In this document: piece by piece, positions 1 through 8,408 of the stretch | Numbering within the stretch: position 1 is the first letter of the stretch | Layout of the letters: every line of letters starts with the position of its first letter | DNA from: Agrobacterium tumefaciens | GTDB taxonomy: Bacteria > Pseudomonadota > Alphaproteobacteria > Rhizobiales > Rhizobiaceae | Length of the DNA stretch: 64,000 nt | Direction: 5' to 3' | Assembly: GCA_017744915.1 (NCBI GenBank) | Contig: JAGIAH010000002.1 | Span: 248,001 to 312,000 of the forward strand | Position numbers and translations under genes: made by a program | Notes under the pieces: generated by a model | Database searches by the model: none | The model's input: the letters and a program-made list of their open reading frames with translations, nothing else | What the model was told of the DNA's origin: nothing

Positions 1-315
1 GATCGTCCCTGCAAAATCGGAGACCGGTTTGAGGGCTGATCTGCCGGCACGGAAGGCCAGATACAGCAAATATGCCCCACCAACGATCTTGATGACGAAA
101 AGCGCCTGGGCATAGGCGGTGAGCACGGCGGACAGGCCGGTCGCCGTCAGGATCGCCCAGAACAGTGAACCGGTGATGACGCCTGCTGCCAAAGCAAGGG
201 CCGGCAGGCGCCCGTCACGCATCGCCGTTGCCATGATTGCCATGTTGCTTGGCCCCGGGCTGGCGGTGGCAATGAGATAGGTGCCGTAGACGAGGGCGAG
301 CTGGCTGGCGAACAT
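1..315 (-). CDS. LysE/RhtB-family amino-acid exporter, 3' part missing
   Basis: The gene starts at an ATG at 313-315 on the minus strand and runs off the left edge after 105 codons. The visible N-terminus (MFASQLALVYGTYLIATASP) continues into a PGPSNM-type motif and two further hydrophobic stretches, as in LysE/RhtB exporters, whose usual length is about 205 residues, so roughly half is present. Such proteins export amino acids or related small molecules across the inner membrane. It sits 34 bases downstream of the VOC-protein gene on the same strand and is probably co-transcribed with it. The substrate cannot be told from this fragment. Confidence 0.85.
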   Translation of the reverse strand, partial: MFASQLALVYGTYLIATASPGPSNMAIMATAMRDGRLPALALAAGVITGSLFWAILTATGLSAVLTAYAQALFVIKIVGGAYLLYLAFRAGRSALKPVSDFAGTI

Positions 316-349
316 TCGGGCTTTCTCCGGAAATCAGACGTTTTCCGCA

Positions 350-754
350 TTAGTGCGGGAGATCGCCGCGATGGACGATATGGACCTTGTTGCCATCGGG
401 ATCACGCAGATAGGCGCCGAAATAGCCGTCGCCATAGTGCGGGCGCGGACCGGGGCCGCCTTCGTCCGTTCCTCCGTGAGCCAGACCGCCGGCATGGGCC
501 TCGCTCACCGCTTCTTTCGACGGTGCCAGAAAGGCGACCATGCCGCCATTACCGGCCGTTGCCGCTTCGCCATTGAAGGGATGATAGACGTAAAAACGCG
601 GCAATGGGGCGTGTGCTGTCACCCAGCAAAGGGCCGCAGGCCCGCCATCGGGGGTGATGGCCCGGCGTATCAGGCCAAGCGGCGCAAGCAGGGCATCATA
701 GAAACGTCCCGCCCGCTGAAGATCACGCGTTCCAACGGTTACATGGCTGAACAT
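350..754 (-). CDS. VOC-superfamily (glyoxalase/bleomycin-resistance fold) protein
   Basis: A 134-residue protein with the typical VOC opening FSHVTVGTRDLQRAGRFYDA and a C-terminal DPDGNKVHIVH block, the last strand of the betaalphabetabetabeta fold. Family members are metal-dependent lyases, dioxygenases or binding proteins; the substrate here is unknown. Histidine 4 and the C-terminal histidines could ligate a metal, but no complete metal set can be assigned by eye. The gene lies head-to-head with a MocR-type regulator across about 136 bases that contain operator-like repeats, and upstream of the LysE-type exporter, so the three may form one regulated unit. Confidence 0.82.
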   Translation of the reverse strand: MFSHVTVGTRDLQRAGRFYDALLAPLGLIRRAITPDGGPAALCWVTAHAPLPRFYVYHPFNGEAATAGNGGMVAFLAPSKEAVSEAHAGGLAHGGTDEGGPGPRPHYGDGYFGAYLRDPDGNKVHIVHRGDLPH

Positions 755-832
755 TCAAACCTCAATACGCGAGCGGTGGTGGCCGGCAGGCGCTGTAAAA
801 TGTGGATTTCATTTGGCTTCCTCATAGCTCAT

Positions 833-872
833 GTTACACTTGCTGTTTATTGAAATAGTGTAACGTGACACT
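833..872. promoter_or_regulatory. Candidate MocR-regulator operator: three related 8-bp half-sites
   Basis: GTTACACT at 833-840 is repeated inverted as AGTGTAAC at 857-864, and as the near-direct copy GTGACACT at 865-872. The two direct copies are offset by 32 bp, about three helical turns. Sites of this kind, repeats placed between a MocR gene and its divergent neighbour, are typical for the family. That this is the operator for the regulator at 891 is inferred from position. Confidence 0.55.
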
Positions 873-890
873 TTTAAAGAGGCCGCGACC

Positions 891-2237
891 TTGCTGCTGC
901 AATCTCCCTGGACCCCGCACCTCGCAAACATCGAGGCGAATGCCGCCGAACGGCTGGTGTTTGCGCTTGCCGATGACATTATCGAAGGGCGGCTGGCGGG
1001 CGGCGACCGTCTGCCCGCCCATCGCGACCTCGCATGGAAACTGGGCGTGGGCCTCGGCACGGTGACGAAGGCCTATGCCGTGCTTGAACGGCGCGGCCTG
1101 ACGCGCAGCGTCAAGGGGCGGGGAACATTCGTGGCGCTTCAGGAAGCCCATAACGACCGGCAGGTCGACCTCTCGTCCAACGCGCCGCCGGCCACGCTCA
1201 ACGCCCACATTCTGGCGAAAACGCTGACCGGCATCGCGCGCAGGATCGATGCGGACCATTTTAATCTCTACGCTCCGCCCGCCGGGCATGTGGAACATCG
1301 GCGCGTGCTGGCCCGCTGGCTCGAAACGTTGGGTCTGCCCGTTGATCCATCGCATCTGGTGCTGACGAGCGGCGCCCGCCAGGCGCTGGCATTGGCCTTC
1401 GATCTTGCCTGTGGCCCGGATGGCCTGCTGCTGACCGAGCGGATCACCTATCCCGGCGCGCTCGCACTTCTTCGGCGCAAAGGGTGCCGGGTGCAGGGTG
1501 TGGAGATCGATGCCGAGGGAATGGTGCCCGACGCGCTTGCCGAAGCGCTCAAGGGCGTGGAACCGCACGGCGGCAGGGCGATCTATCTGACGCCGACATT
1601 GCACAACCCGACAACCGCGACGATGGGCACGGCGCGGCGGCAGGCCATTGTGGATATTTGTCGCCGGGCGGGCGTCTCGATCATCGAGGACGGTGTTTAT
1701 GCGGCATCCGATCCGGATTTTTACCCATTGGCGGCATTGGCTCCCGATATTTCGTTTCATGTGAATGGATTGTCCAAGTCGCTCGGCCCCGGTTTGCAGA
1801 TTGGCGTGCTGGCGCTGCCGGCGGGACGGAAGGAAGCAGCGGAGCGCCTGTTGCAGGATGTGCCCATGGCTCCCTCGGCGCTCTCCTGCGCGGTGGTCGA
1901 GGACTGGCTGACCACGGGTATCATCTCGTCGATCCAGCGCGATCTGCGCCATGAGGCGCGGCGACGCTCCAGCCTTGCGGTTTCCCTGCTGGGTGCGAGC
2001 GAACTTGTCTCGCACCCCGATGCATACAATGTCTGGTTACCGATGGAACGCGAGGCCGCCAATCACTTCACATCCATCGCCGCAGCGAACGGCATAAGGT
2101 TGACCCCTCCGGACACCATGATGGTGGATAGGCAGGATCAGGCAAGCGGCATCCGGCTTTGCCTCGGCGGCCCCGCATTCGATGACCTGACCGGGGCGTT
2201 GACCACGCTTGCGGGGCTGCTGAGGCGGCTGGCGTGA
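891..2237 (+). CDS. MocR/PdxR-type regulator: GntR winged helix fused to aminotransferase fold
   Basis: A 448-residue fusion. Residues about 20-85 form a GntR-type winged helix (LAGGDRLPAHRDLAWKLGV, then GTVTKAYAVLERRGL). The rest is a fold-type I aminotransferase domain with a PLP lysine near residue 296 in the NGLSKSLGPG segment. MocR proteins use bound PLP or an amino-acid adduct as effector and usually do not catalyse transamination in vivo. A TTG start at 891 is preferred because AAAGAGG lies about 9 bases upstream and no in-frame ATG precedes the domain. It diverges from the VOC/LysE-type pair, so regulation of amino-acid export is a reasonable inference; the effector is not known. Confidence 0.85.
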   Translation: MLLQSPWTPHLANIEANAAERLVFALADDIIEGRLAGGDRLPAHRDLAWKLGVGLGTVTKAYAVLERRGLTRSVKGRGTFVALQEAHNDRQVDLSSNAPPATLNAHILAKTLTGIARRIDADHFNLYAPPAGHVEHRRVLARWLETLGLPVDPSHLVLTSGARQALALAFDLACGPDGLLLTERITYPGALALLRRKGCRVQGVEIDAEGMVPDALAEALKGVEPHGGRAIYLTPTLHNPTTATMGTARRQAIVDICRRAGVSIIEDGVYAASDPDFYPLAALAPDISFHVNGLSKSLGPGLQIGVLALPAGRKEAAERLLQDVPMAPSALSCAVVEDWLTTGIISSIQRDLRHEARRRSSLAVSLLGASELVSHPDAYNVWLPMEREAANHFTSIAAANGIRLTPPDTMMVDRQDQASGIRLCLGGPAFDDLTGALTTLAGLLRRLA

Positions 2238-2294
2238 CGCCATCGAAACGCAAAACCACCAGCACGACAATCAGACAAGAGAGCCCGTACAGAC

Positions 2295-2900
2295 ATGGAC
2301 CGTTACCCGATCGTACCGGATGAGAATGCGTGGGAGCCCTGGAGCCCTGCTGAGCTGTCCCGGCGGCTGAGCGGCGTATCGAGACCCTGGTGCGTCGTTG
2401 GCGGCTGGGCTCTAGATCTGTGGCACGGGAGGAAAATGCGCGAACATGAGGATCTGGAATTCACGATCCTGCGTGAGGATCTGGGCGTTTTCCGGCATGA
2501 ACTGAAGGATATGGAATTCTACACCGTCAATGACGGCGTGCTGGAACTGCTGCCGGCGGATCGGGAACCGGCGATGGAGATCTTCCAGATATGGTGTTTC
2601 GATCGCATTGCCGGGTGCTGGCGCGCCGACATGATGATCGAACCCGGAACGAATGACATGTGGGTCTATAAAAGAGACCCGGCAATTACCGGGCCCCGTA
2701 TCGAGATGGTGTCGTTGACGGCAGATGGTATCCCTTACCTCAATCCCTCCGCCGTGCTCCTGTTCAAGGCGAAGCACAGGCGCCCGAAGGATGAGGAAGA
2801 CTTCATGAATGCCCACCCGAAACTATCCCCATCGGAGCGCCGGTGGTTGAGGGATTGCCTTGATCTCCTGCATCCCGGTCACGAATGGGCACTCGTGTGA
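2295..2900 (+). CDS. Nucleotidyltransferase-fold protein, aminoglycoside adenylyltransferase-like
   Basis: A 201-residue protein with the nucleotidyltransferase signature GGWALDLWHGRKMREHEDLE near residues 37-57: a glycine pair, then an acidic motif (HEDLE) for metal and nucleotide binding. This matches the ANT(2'')/LinA-like 'aminoglycoside-2''-adenylyltransferase' family. A conserved LFKAKHRRPKDEEDF segment follows near residue 155. Chromosomal relatives are common in environmental bacteria and most have no proven drug substrate, so resistance should not be assumed. It follows the MocR gene by 57 bases on the same strand and faces the cytochrome b561 gene. Confidence 0.78.
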   Translation: MDRYPIVPDENAWEPWSPAELSRRLSGVSRPWCVVGGWALDLWHGRKMREHEDLEFTILREDLGVFRHELKDMEFYTVNDGVLELLPADREPAMEIFQIWCFDRIAGCWRADMMIEPGTNDMWVYKRDPAITGPRIEMVSLTADGIPYLNPSAVLLFKAKHRRPKDEEDFMNAHPKLSPSERRWLRDCLDLLHPGHEWALV

Positions 2901-2956
2901 GATGACAGGAAACAAGCGCGCGAAAAGGCCTGTATCCCAGGCATCGTTGGTCGAGG

Positions 2957-3529
2957 TCAAAACATCCGGGGGATGACATCGGTCGGTCCATGTTTGTCCA
3001 TCAGCCTGTGCTTCAGCGAACCCAGCACATGAAGGGCGATCAGGACCAGGAGGCTATAGGCGCCATATCGATGAAGCGTCTGGAAAACCACGAAGGCGCT
3101 GTCGTTCTTGGGAAGCAGTTCCGGCAGATGCGATATGACGAAGAAGGGGACACCATCGCTCTGCGAGAAGCTGCTGGAAAGCGAGTATCCGAGGAGCGGA
3201 ACGAGAAGGGTCAAAAGGATCAGAAGCCGGTGCACCACATGTGAGAGAGTTTTCTCCCAGGGCGCCAGAACCGGCGGGGTCGAGGGCAGGATTTTGCTGT
3301 AGCGCCAGCGAAGTGCAAGGTGAACGAGCGCAAGCAACCAGACCAGAACGCCGAACTGCTTGTGGTTGGGATAGAAAAACGAGGCGGTCGCCATGTCGCT
3401 CTCCGGCAGGCGCGTCATATACCAGCCGGAGGCGATGAGGCCGATCACTAGCGCGGCCCTTACCCAGTGCAGACAGCGGATCGGCAAGGGATATCTCACC
3501 GAAGAACCCTTTATTGTGACATCTGACAT
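2957..3529 (-). CDS. Cytochrome b561-family diheme membrane protein
   Basis: A 190-residue protein with four hydrophobic helices (about 22-38, 58-72, 100-117 and 155-170) and histidines placed as b-type heme ligands: CLHWVR in helix 1, HKQFGVLVW and LVHLALR near helix 2, and HRYGAY and LHVLG in the last helix. Bacterial b561 proteins pass electrons between quinones and periplasmic or small acceptors, including superoxide for E. coli CybB. It lies 67 bases downstream of the drug-exporter gene on the same strand. Its electron partner is not evident. Confidence 0.88.
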   Translation of the reverse strand: MSDVTIKGSSVRYPLPIRCLHWVRAALVIGLIASGWYMTRLPESDMATASFFYPNHKQFGVLVWLLALVHLALRWRYSKILPSTPPVLAPWEKTLSHVVHRLLILLTLLVPLLGYSLSSSFSQSDGVPFFVISHLPELLPKNDSAFVVFQTLHRYGAYSLLVLIALHVLGSLKHRLMDKHGPTDVIPRMF

Positions 3530-3596
3530 CCGAATATTCTCCGTAATGAACGTCCATCCTGATTGGATAGACTTGGGTCAATTGTGGCTGGGAGGC

Positions 3597-5144
3597 TCAA
3601 TGGCTTGCCCTTGCATTCCTCAGGGCGAAGAAAACTGCCGCCGAAAGAATGGCGATCAGTGCGCCCGCCGCCGTCAAAAGCAGGGCATGCGCCCTGGAAA
3701 ACGCGTCCTTGCCGGCGGCCACCAGCGACGCGGCAAGATCGTCGGGAAGCTTGCCGGCCAATACATAGGTATCTCCGATCGACCGGCTTGCCGCTTCCAC
3801 AAGCTCGGCCGGAATGCCGGGGGGCGCAGTCATCGCGCCGGCATAGATTGCCGACAATGCCACGCCGAAAAAGGTGATGCCGAGGCCCGCACCGAGTTCA
3901 TAGCCAGTGGCTTCCAGTGAGCCCGCCGCGGCAGCTTTTTCCGCCTCCACCGCTCCCATGATGGCGATCGATGAGGCGGTGAGGCCAATGCTCAAGGCCA
4001 ACCCCAGCACTGCCAGCAAAACCGGAACGAGGACGCCGGGCCGATGGAAATCGGACTGCGCCAGCGCCACAAGGGAAATGGCCGCGGTCGAAAGGGACAG
4101 CGTCGCCACTGCCCTGAGGCCGAAACGATTTGACAGAAAGCCGGCGACCGGACCGCCAGCGGCGGCCGCAACCATGATCGGCAGCATGAAAAGACCTGCG
4201 TCAAGCGGGGATTTGCCAAGGACGAACTGGAGTTCCTGCGCGAGCGTCAGTTCCACACCGGCAAGCGCCCCGGCGGTCACGATCGCCATGCCGACGCCCG
4301 TCACGATGGCGGGCCGTGAAAACAGGGACATATCGAGCATGGGTTCCGCGACTGCACGCTGACTTCTGACGAACAAAAGGAGAGACGCGGCCCCGACAGC
4401 CAGGGCAAGAACAATGACCCAGAGCGGCTCCTTGCCGCCGAATCCGGATTTTGCGGCAAAGACCAATCCGATAATGCCGACAATCAGCAACATGGCCTGG
4501 CCGATCTGCCATCGACCCGGAGCGTGATGCTCTTTTCGCGGCAGGGCAAAGGCGATGATCGGAAAGATCAGAAGCAATACCGGCACGTTGATCAGGAAAA
4601 CGGAACCCCACCAGAAATGCTCCAGCAGAGCACCGCCCACGAGCGGACCGACGGCGGCGCCCGCCGCTCCGACCGTTCCCCAAAGCCCCAGCGCCATGGC
4701 CCGTTCGCCCGGGTCCTCGAATGTACGCCGGATGATACCGAGAACGCAGGGCATGATCATCGCAGCACCGAAGGCGAGCAGAATCCGTCCGCCGATCAAC
4801 ATTTCGGGCGTCACCGAAAAAGCCGCCACGATCGAGGCCATTCCGAAGATCGCGAGGCCGCACAGCAGCAGTTTGCGGTGGCCGATACGATCGGCAAGCG
4901 TTCCCATGGGCACGAGCAGGCCGGCCATGAGCAGGGAATAGATATCGATGATCCAAAGCACCTCCGTTGTCGATGCCTGCAAGGCCAGGGTCAGCGACGG
5001 CACGGCGATATGGAGGATCGTCATGTCGAGAACAACGGGCAGGAAAGCGAGCATGACCGCAAAAAGGATCAGCCATCTTCGCTTCTGCAACTGTGCGGGA
5101 GAGGGGACACCATTCGGGTCGAGGGAGACCGTCATTTTTTTCAC
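3597..5144 (-). CDS. MFS DHA2-type (14-TM) drug exporter, SmvA-like
   Basis: A 515-residue polytopic protein. It has the MFS motif A equivalent GTLADRIGHRKLL after TM2, a TM1 with LDMTILHIAVPSL (motif D1 of 14-TM exporters) and GAAGAAVGPLVGG (motif C, antiporter). Length and motif set match the DHA2 family that includes SmvA/QacA cation exporters; the likely cargo is lipophilic cations such as quaternary ammonium compounds. The gene is 175 bases downstream of the AdeS-like kinase on the same strand, so it may be part of the same regulon as the RND pump. Confidence 0.88.
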   Translation of the reverse strand: MKKMTVSLDPNGVPSPAQLQKRRWLILFAVMLAFLPVVLDMTILHIAVPSLTLALQASTTEVLWIIDIYSLLMAGLLVPMGTLADRIGHRKLLLCGLAIFGMASIVAAFSVTPEMLIGGRILLAFGAAMIMPCVLGIIRRTFEDPGERAMALGLWGTVGAAGAAVGPLVGGALLEHFWWGSVFLINVPVLLLIFPIIAFALPRKEHHAPGRWQIGQAMLLIVGIIGLVFAAKSGFGGKEPLWVIVLALAVGAASLLLFVRSQRAVAEPMLDMSLFSRPAIVTGVGMAIVTAGALAGVELTLAQELQFVLGKSPLDAGLFMLPIMVAAAAGGPVAGFLSNRFGLRAVATLSLSTAAISLVALAQSDFHRPGVLVPVLLAVLGLALSIGLTASSIAIMGAVEAEKAAAAGSLEATGYELGAGLGITFFGVALSAIYAGAMTAPPGIPAELVEAASRSIGDTYVLAGKLPDDLAASLVAAGKDAFSRAHALLLTAAGALIAILSAAVFFALRNARASH

Positions 5145-5319
5145 CAGTAATTACGCATATTTGCCGGATTGCGGATATCGCGACCACCCATCTGCGGGCG
5201 GGCGATGATCTGTTCCACCTTTCGCTCTTACCGGCCCGGCTTTGCATTTTGATGGAGGGAATGTGGAGGATATATGGAGGCGAAGGAAGGCTGCGGTTCG
5301 GTGCCGTCTTCCCTGGCTG

Positions 5320-6375
5320 TCACGGGATCGGCTGCCCGAGCGATATCTCGAACATGGCGCCTGCCTTTTCCGAAGGCGCATACCGGATCTTTCCGTCATG
5401 TGCCTGGACGATTGCACGGACGACGGAAAGGCCCAATCCGTTTCCTCCCTGCAAACCGGATTGCGTTCCCCTCTGAAAGGGTTCGAAAGCCCATGGGGCG
5501 ATATCGCTCCCAAGTCCGGGGCCCTCATCAATGACGCGAATGATGGCCACATCATTCTCGACGGAAAGCGTTATGTCGATCGCGCCTCGCACCGCATAAC
5601 GGCGGGCATTGGTCACAAGTGCCAGAAGCGCCTGGCGGATGCGCATTGCATCGACACGCACCGTCACATCGCAAAGGTTGAGCCGGAGTTCGAAACCTTC
5701 ACTCTTCAGCGAAGGCTCCATGACCATCGCCAGCTTGCTTATCTCTTCCCCGAGCCGCACCGGCTCGATCTGGAGGTCGAGGCGACCGCTATCGGCGAGC
5801 GTTACGGTTCTCAGATCCTCCACAAGTCTGGCAAGCGAATCCACCTGCAGAACGAGCGCCTGCAACGACGTTTCGTCAGGATCGAACACGCCATCGATAA
5901 TGCCTTGCAGACGGCCTTTCAAAATCGTCAGCGGCGTGCGCAATTCGTGGGCGATGGTAGCATTCCATAGCTGCATATCGGCCGCCATGTCCTGAAGGCG
6001 TTGCGCCATGGCGTTGAAGTCTCCGACGAGATGTGCGGTCTCTCCAAGCGAGTGATCTCCGGGAGACGCGCGCGCGGACAGATCGCCATCCTTGATGCGC
6101 CTGGCGCTTGAAGCAAGGGATTCCAGCGGCTCCAGAATGCGCCGGGCCAGCCTTACCGATGCGATTGCCGCGACGATGAGGGCGATGAAGATCAGCACCG
6201 ACAGGATGATGAAATCGACGCCCGTCAACCAATTGTCCGTCGATTCCGACCAGGGATAGAAATAGAATATGATGCTGAAGGCGATATAGGTGCCGAAGAA
6301 TACGACGAGACCGGCGATGACGGTCATCGCAGACATTGCAAGCAGGATCTGTCGGCTGAGGCCCTTCAGCATCAT
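5320..6375 (-). CDS. Sensor histidine kinase, AdeS/BaeS-like
   Basis: A 351-residue kinase with two transmembrane helices (about 10-36 and 53-72), a HAMP linker, a HisKA domain with phospho-acceptor His143 in IAHELRTPLT, and an ATPase domain with GNGLGLSVV. The text after the H-box (LKGRLQGIIDG) resembles AdeS of Acinetobacter and BaeS, kinases controlling RND pumps. Its start codon overlaps the stop of the upstream regulator gene as ATGA, indicating translational coupling. With the pump operon divergent, this pair most likely controls multidrug efflux. The periplasmic loop is very short, so sensing may be within the membrane. Confidence 0.9.
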   Translation of the reverse strand: MMLKGLSRQILLAMSAMTVIAGLVVFFGTYIAFSIIFYFYPWSESTDNWLTGVDFIILSVLIFIALIVAAIASVRLARRILEPLESLASSARRIKDGDLSARASPGDHSLGETAHLVGDFNAMAQRLQDMAADMQLWNATIAHELRTPLTILKGRLQGIIDGVFDPDETSLQALVLQVDSLARLVEDLRTVTLADSGRLDLQIEPVRLGEEISKLAMVMEPSLKSEGFELRLNLCDVTVRVDAMRIRQALLALVTNARRYAVRGAIDITLSVENDVAIIRVIDEGPGLGSDIAPWAFEPFQRGTQSGLQGGNGLGLSVVRAIVQAHDGKIRYAPSEKAGAMFEISLGQPIP

Positions 6376-7061
6376 GGCTCGACCGCGAGCCGGTAACCGA
6401 TGCCGCGTATGCTGACGAGCATGCCTTCACCGCCCGATTGTTCGAGTTTCTTGCGCAACTTGCTGAGGTGGCTGTCCACGGTACGGTCGAGCGCGTCGGA
6501 ACCCGGAAGGCAGGCATCGACCAGTTCGCCGCGCGTAAACGCCTTGCTGGGTGTTCTGGCAAGATGCGCAAGCAGCCTGAACTCGGTCAGGGTCAGGGAA
6601 AGCGGGGTCGCAACGCCATCCTTTTCGATACGCGCCTGATAGCTGTCGAGATCCAGTGTCAGATCTCCGACCCGTATCATCGGTCCGGCCTGGCTGAGGC
6701 CCGCCCGCCGCAACACCGCCTTGGCGCGGGCCACGACCTCGATCGGATTGAATGGTTTCACGATGTAGTCGTCCGCACCGATCCGCAATGCCTGCAGCCG
6801 GTCGACATCCTGATCGAGAGCGGTGATCATGATGACCGGTGTATGCCCGCGCCTTTGAATCTCCGCGAGGACTTCCCAACCATCGAGGCGCGGCATCGTC
6901 ACATCCGCCAGGACGATATCCGGCTTCAGGGACCGATGCAGGTCCAGCGCCACCTTGCCGTCACGGGCGTGAACGGTTCGAAATCCTTCCCTGATCAGAT
7001 AGGCCTGAAGGATTTCGGCAATTTGAACGTCATCCTCGGCGATCAAAACCAATGCTGCCAT
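6372..7061 (-). CDS. OmpR-family response regulator, AdeR/BaeR-like
   Basis: Receiver domain with an acidic pocket at EDD (residues 9-11), phospho-acceptor Asp53 (LADVTMPRLD) and conserved IVKPFNPIE, followed by an OmpR-type winged helix (SLTLTEFRLLAHL, then GIGYRL). I place the start at 7061 (MAALVLIAEDD) rather than further upstream because AAGGAG lies just before it and the protein then has the usual 229 residues. It is followed by its kinase with a 4-base overlap and diverges from the RND operon across about 157 bases, so autoregulation and pump control from that region are likely. Confidence 0.92.
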   Translation of the reverse strand: MAALVLIAEDDVQIAEILQAYLIREGFRTVHARDGKVALDLHRSLKPDIVLADVTMPRLDGWEVLAEIQRRGHTPVIMITALDQDVDRLQALRIGADDYIVKPFNPIEVVARAKAVLRRAGLSQAGPMIRVGDLTLDLDSYQARIEKDGVATPLSLTLTEFRLLAHLARTPSKAFTRGELVDACLPGSDALDRTVDSHLSKLRKKLEQSGGEGMLVSIRGIGYRLAVEP

Positions 7062-7218
7062 GATCTTTAAGCTCCTTGACCCATCAATGCCATCGAACGC
7101 ATCCGCAGTCGAGCGCCGACCGCGCGCCTCCACAGAACCGCAACACGGCGTCCACATAAGCCACATCCAGAGGCCTTAACGGTAGGCACCCGAAGCCTGT
7201 TTTTTAAATGGATGAACA
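7062..7218. promoter_or_regulatory. Divergent promoter region between regulator-kinase pair and RND pump operon
   Basis: 157 non-coding bases separate two head-to-head operons. The stretch AGGCCTTAACGG (about 7170-7181) is palindromic in its AGGCCT core. No clear -35/-10 pair or response-regulator repeat can be called with confidence. The region must hold both promoters and, by analogy with AdeRS, probably the regulator's binding site. Confidence 0.5.
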
Positions 7219-8394
7219 ATGCCTATGCGATGCCTCCCGCGCCCTGTGACACTCGGCGCGCTGCTGTTTTCGGCCTTCTTGCTGTCCGCCTGCAGCGAAG
7301 ACCAATCCGGCCGCGAAGGAACCGACGCCGAACAGGCGCAGCCGGCGCGCGTCAGCGTCATGTCGGTCCAGCCTGAAAGCGTAACCGTCTATGACGAACT
7401 GCCTGGGCGCGTTTCCGCCTATCGCACTGCGGAAATCCGTGCCCAGGTCGGCGGCATCATTCAGAAGAAGCTTTTCAAGGAAGGAAGCTTCGTCGCGGCG
7501 GATACATCCCTTTTCCAGATCGACCCGGCCCCGTTTTCAGCCGATGCGGATGCCGCGGCGGCCGTGCTGGCCCGCACGGAAGCCGAGTTCTTGAACGCAC
7601 AGGTAAAATTCGATCGCGCCGGATTGCTTTCATCGCAGAAAATCGCGAGCGCGGAATCATTCAACAACGCCACGGCGGCACTGGCCCAGGCAAAGGCAAG
7701 CGTTGCGGAAGCCAAGGCCAATCTGGCCAGGCGGAAACTCGAATTGTCCTATGCGACGATCCGCAGCCCCATCGAAGGCGTGATCGGTCAGTCCTTCATG
7801 AGCGAGGGCGGGTTGGTCTCGTCCGCGGCAACTTCGCCGCTCGCCGTCATTTACCAGATCGATCAGGTGTATGTGGATGTGCGTCAATCGGCCATGAGCC
7901 TGGAACTGCTCCATGACATGGCGTCCGAATCCGGCATTGCGGACCCGGAAGGCTTGCCGGTCAAAATCCTGACCATTGCCGGCAATCCCTACCCGTATGC
8001 CGGAAAGGTGCTGTTTGCCGATACATCCGTCGATGTCGCCACCGGCAGCCTCGGTATCCGTATTCTGGTTCCCAACCCTCAGAAACAATTGCTGCCGGGG
8101 ATGTACATCCGGGCGATGGTTCCGCGCGCGATCTATGCCGACGCGCTGATGGTGCCGCAGGAAGCCGTCATCCGTGATCCGTCCGGGCGGCCGCAGATCG
8201 TCGTGGTGGACGCCGACCAGACCGGTAACCGCCGGACCATAGAGGTGGGAGCGCTGGTGAACGGCAGGTACATGGTCACGCGCGGGCTTTCCGGCGGGGA
8301 AACAATCGTCGTGCTGGGGCAGGATCGCGTCCAGCCGGGCCTGCGGCTGGAAACATCCCGGAGCCAGCCTCTCACCAATGACATTAAAAGCTAA
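7219..8394 (+). CDS. RND efflux periplasmic adaptor lipoprotein (AcrA/MexA/AdeA type)
   Basis: A 391-residue membrane-fusion protein. The N-terminal signal ends in a lipobox, LLSAC, so Cys25 should be acylated and anchor the protein in the inner membrane. A lipoyl/barrel-sandwich half (EIRAQVGGIIQKKLFKEGS), an alpha-hairpin (about 100-170), the second lipoyl half (YATIRSPIEGVIG) and beta-barrel and membrane-proximal domains follow in standard order. The length is typical. It is 14 bases upstream of the RND permease gene. The ATG at 7219 is taken; another in-frame ATG lies two codons on. Confidence 0.94.
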   Translation: MPMRCLPRPVTLGALLFSAFLLSACSEDQSGREGTDAEQAQPARVSVMSVQPESVTVYDELPGRVSAYRTAEIRAQVGGIIQKKLFKEGSFVAADTSLFQIDPAPFSADADAAAAVLARTEAEFLNAQVKFDRAGLLSSQKIASAESFNNATAALAQAKASVAEAKANLARRKLELSYATIRSPIEGVIGQSFMSEGGLVSSAATSPLAVIYQIDQVYVDVRQSAMSLELLHDMASESGIADPEGLPVKILTIAGNPYPYAGKVLFADTSVDVATGSLGIRILVPNPQKQLLPGMYIRAMVPRAIYADALMVPQEAVIRDPSGRPQIVVVDADQTGNRRTIEVGALVNGRYMVTRGLSGGETIVVLGQDRVQPGLRLETSRSQPLTNDIKS

Positions 8395-8408
8395 GGAGCG
8401 GATGACCA

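Noticed and set aside
834-2015. 393-codon open frame on the minus strand opposite the MocR-type gene
   Set aside because: It is a shadow of the MocR reading frame: basic, Cys/His-rich and without any recognisable domain, as expected from GC-rich antisense frames.
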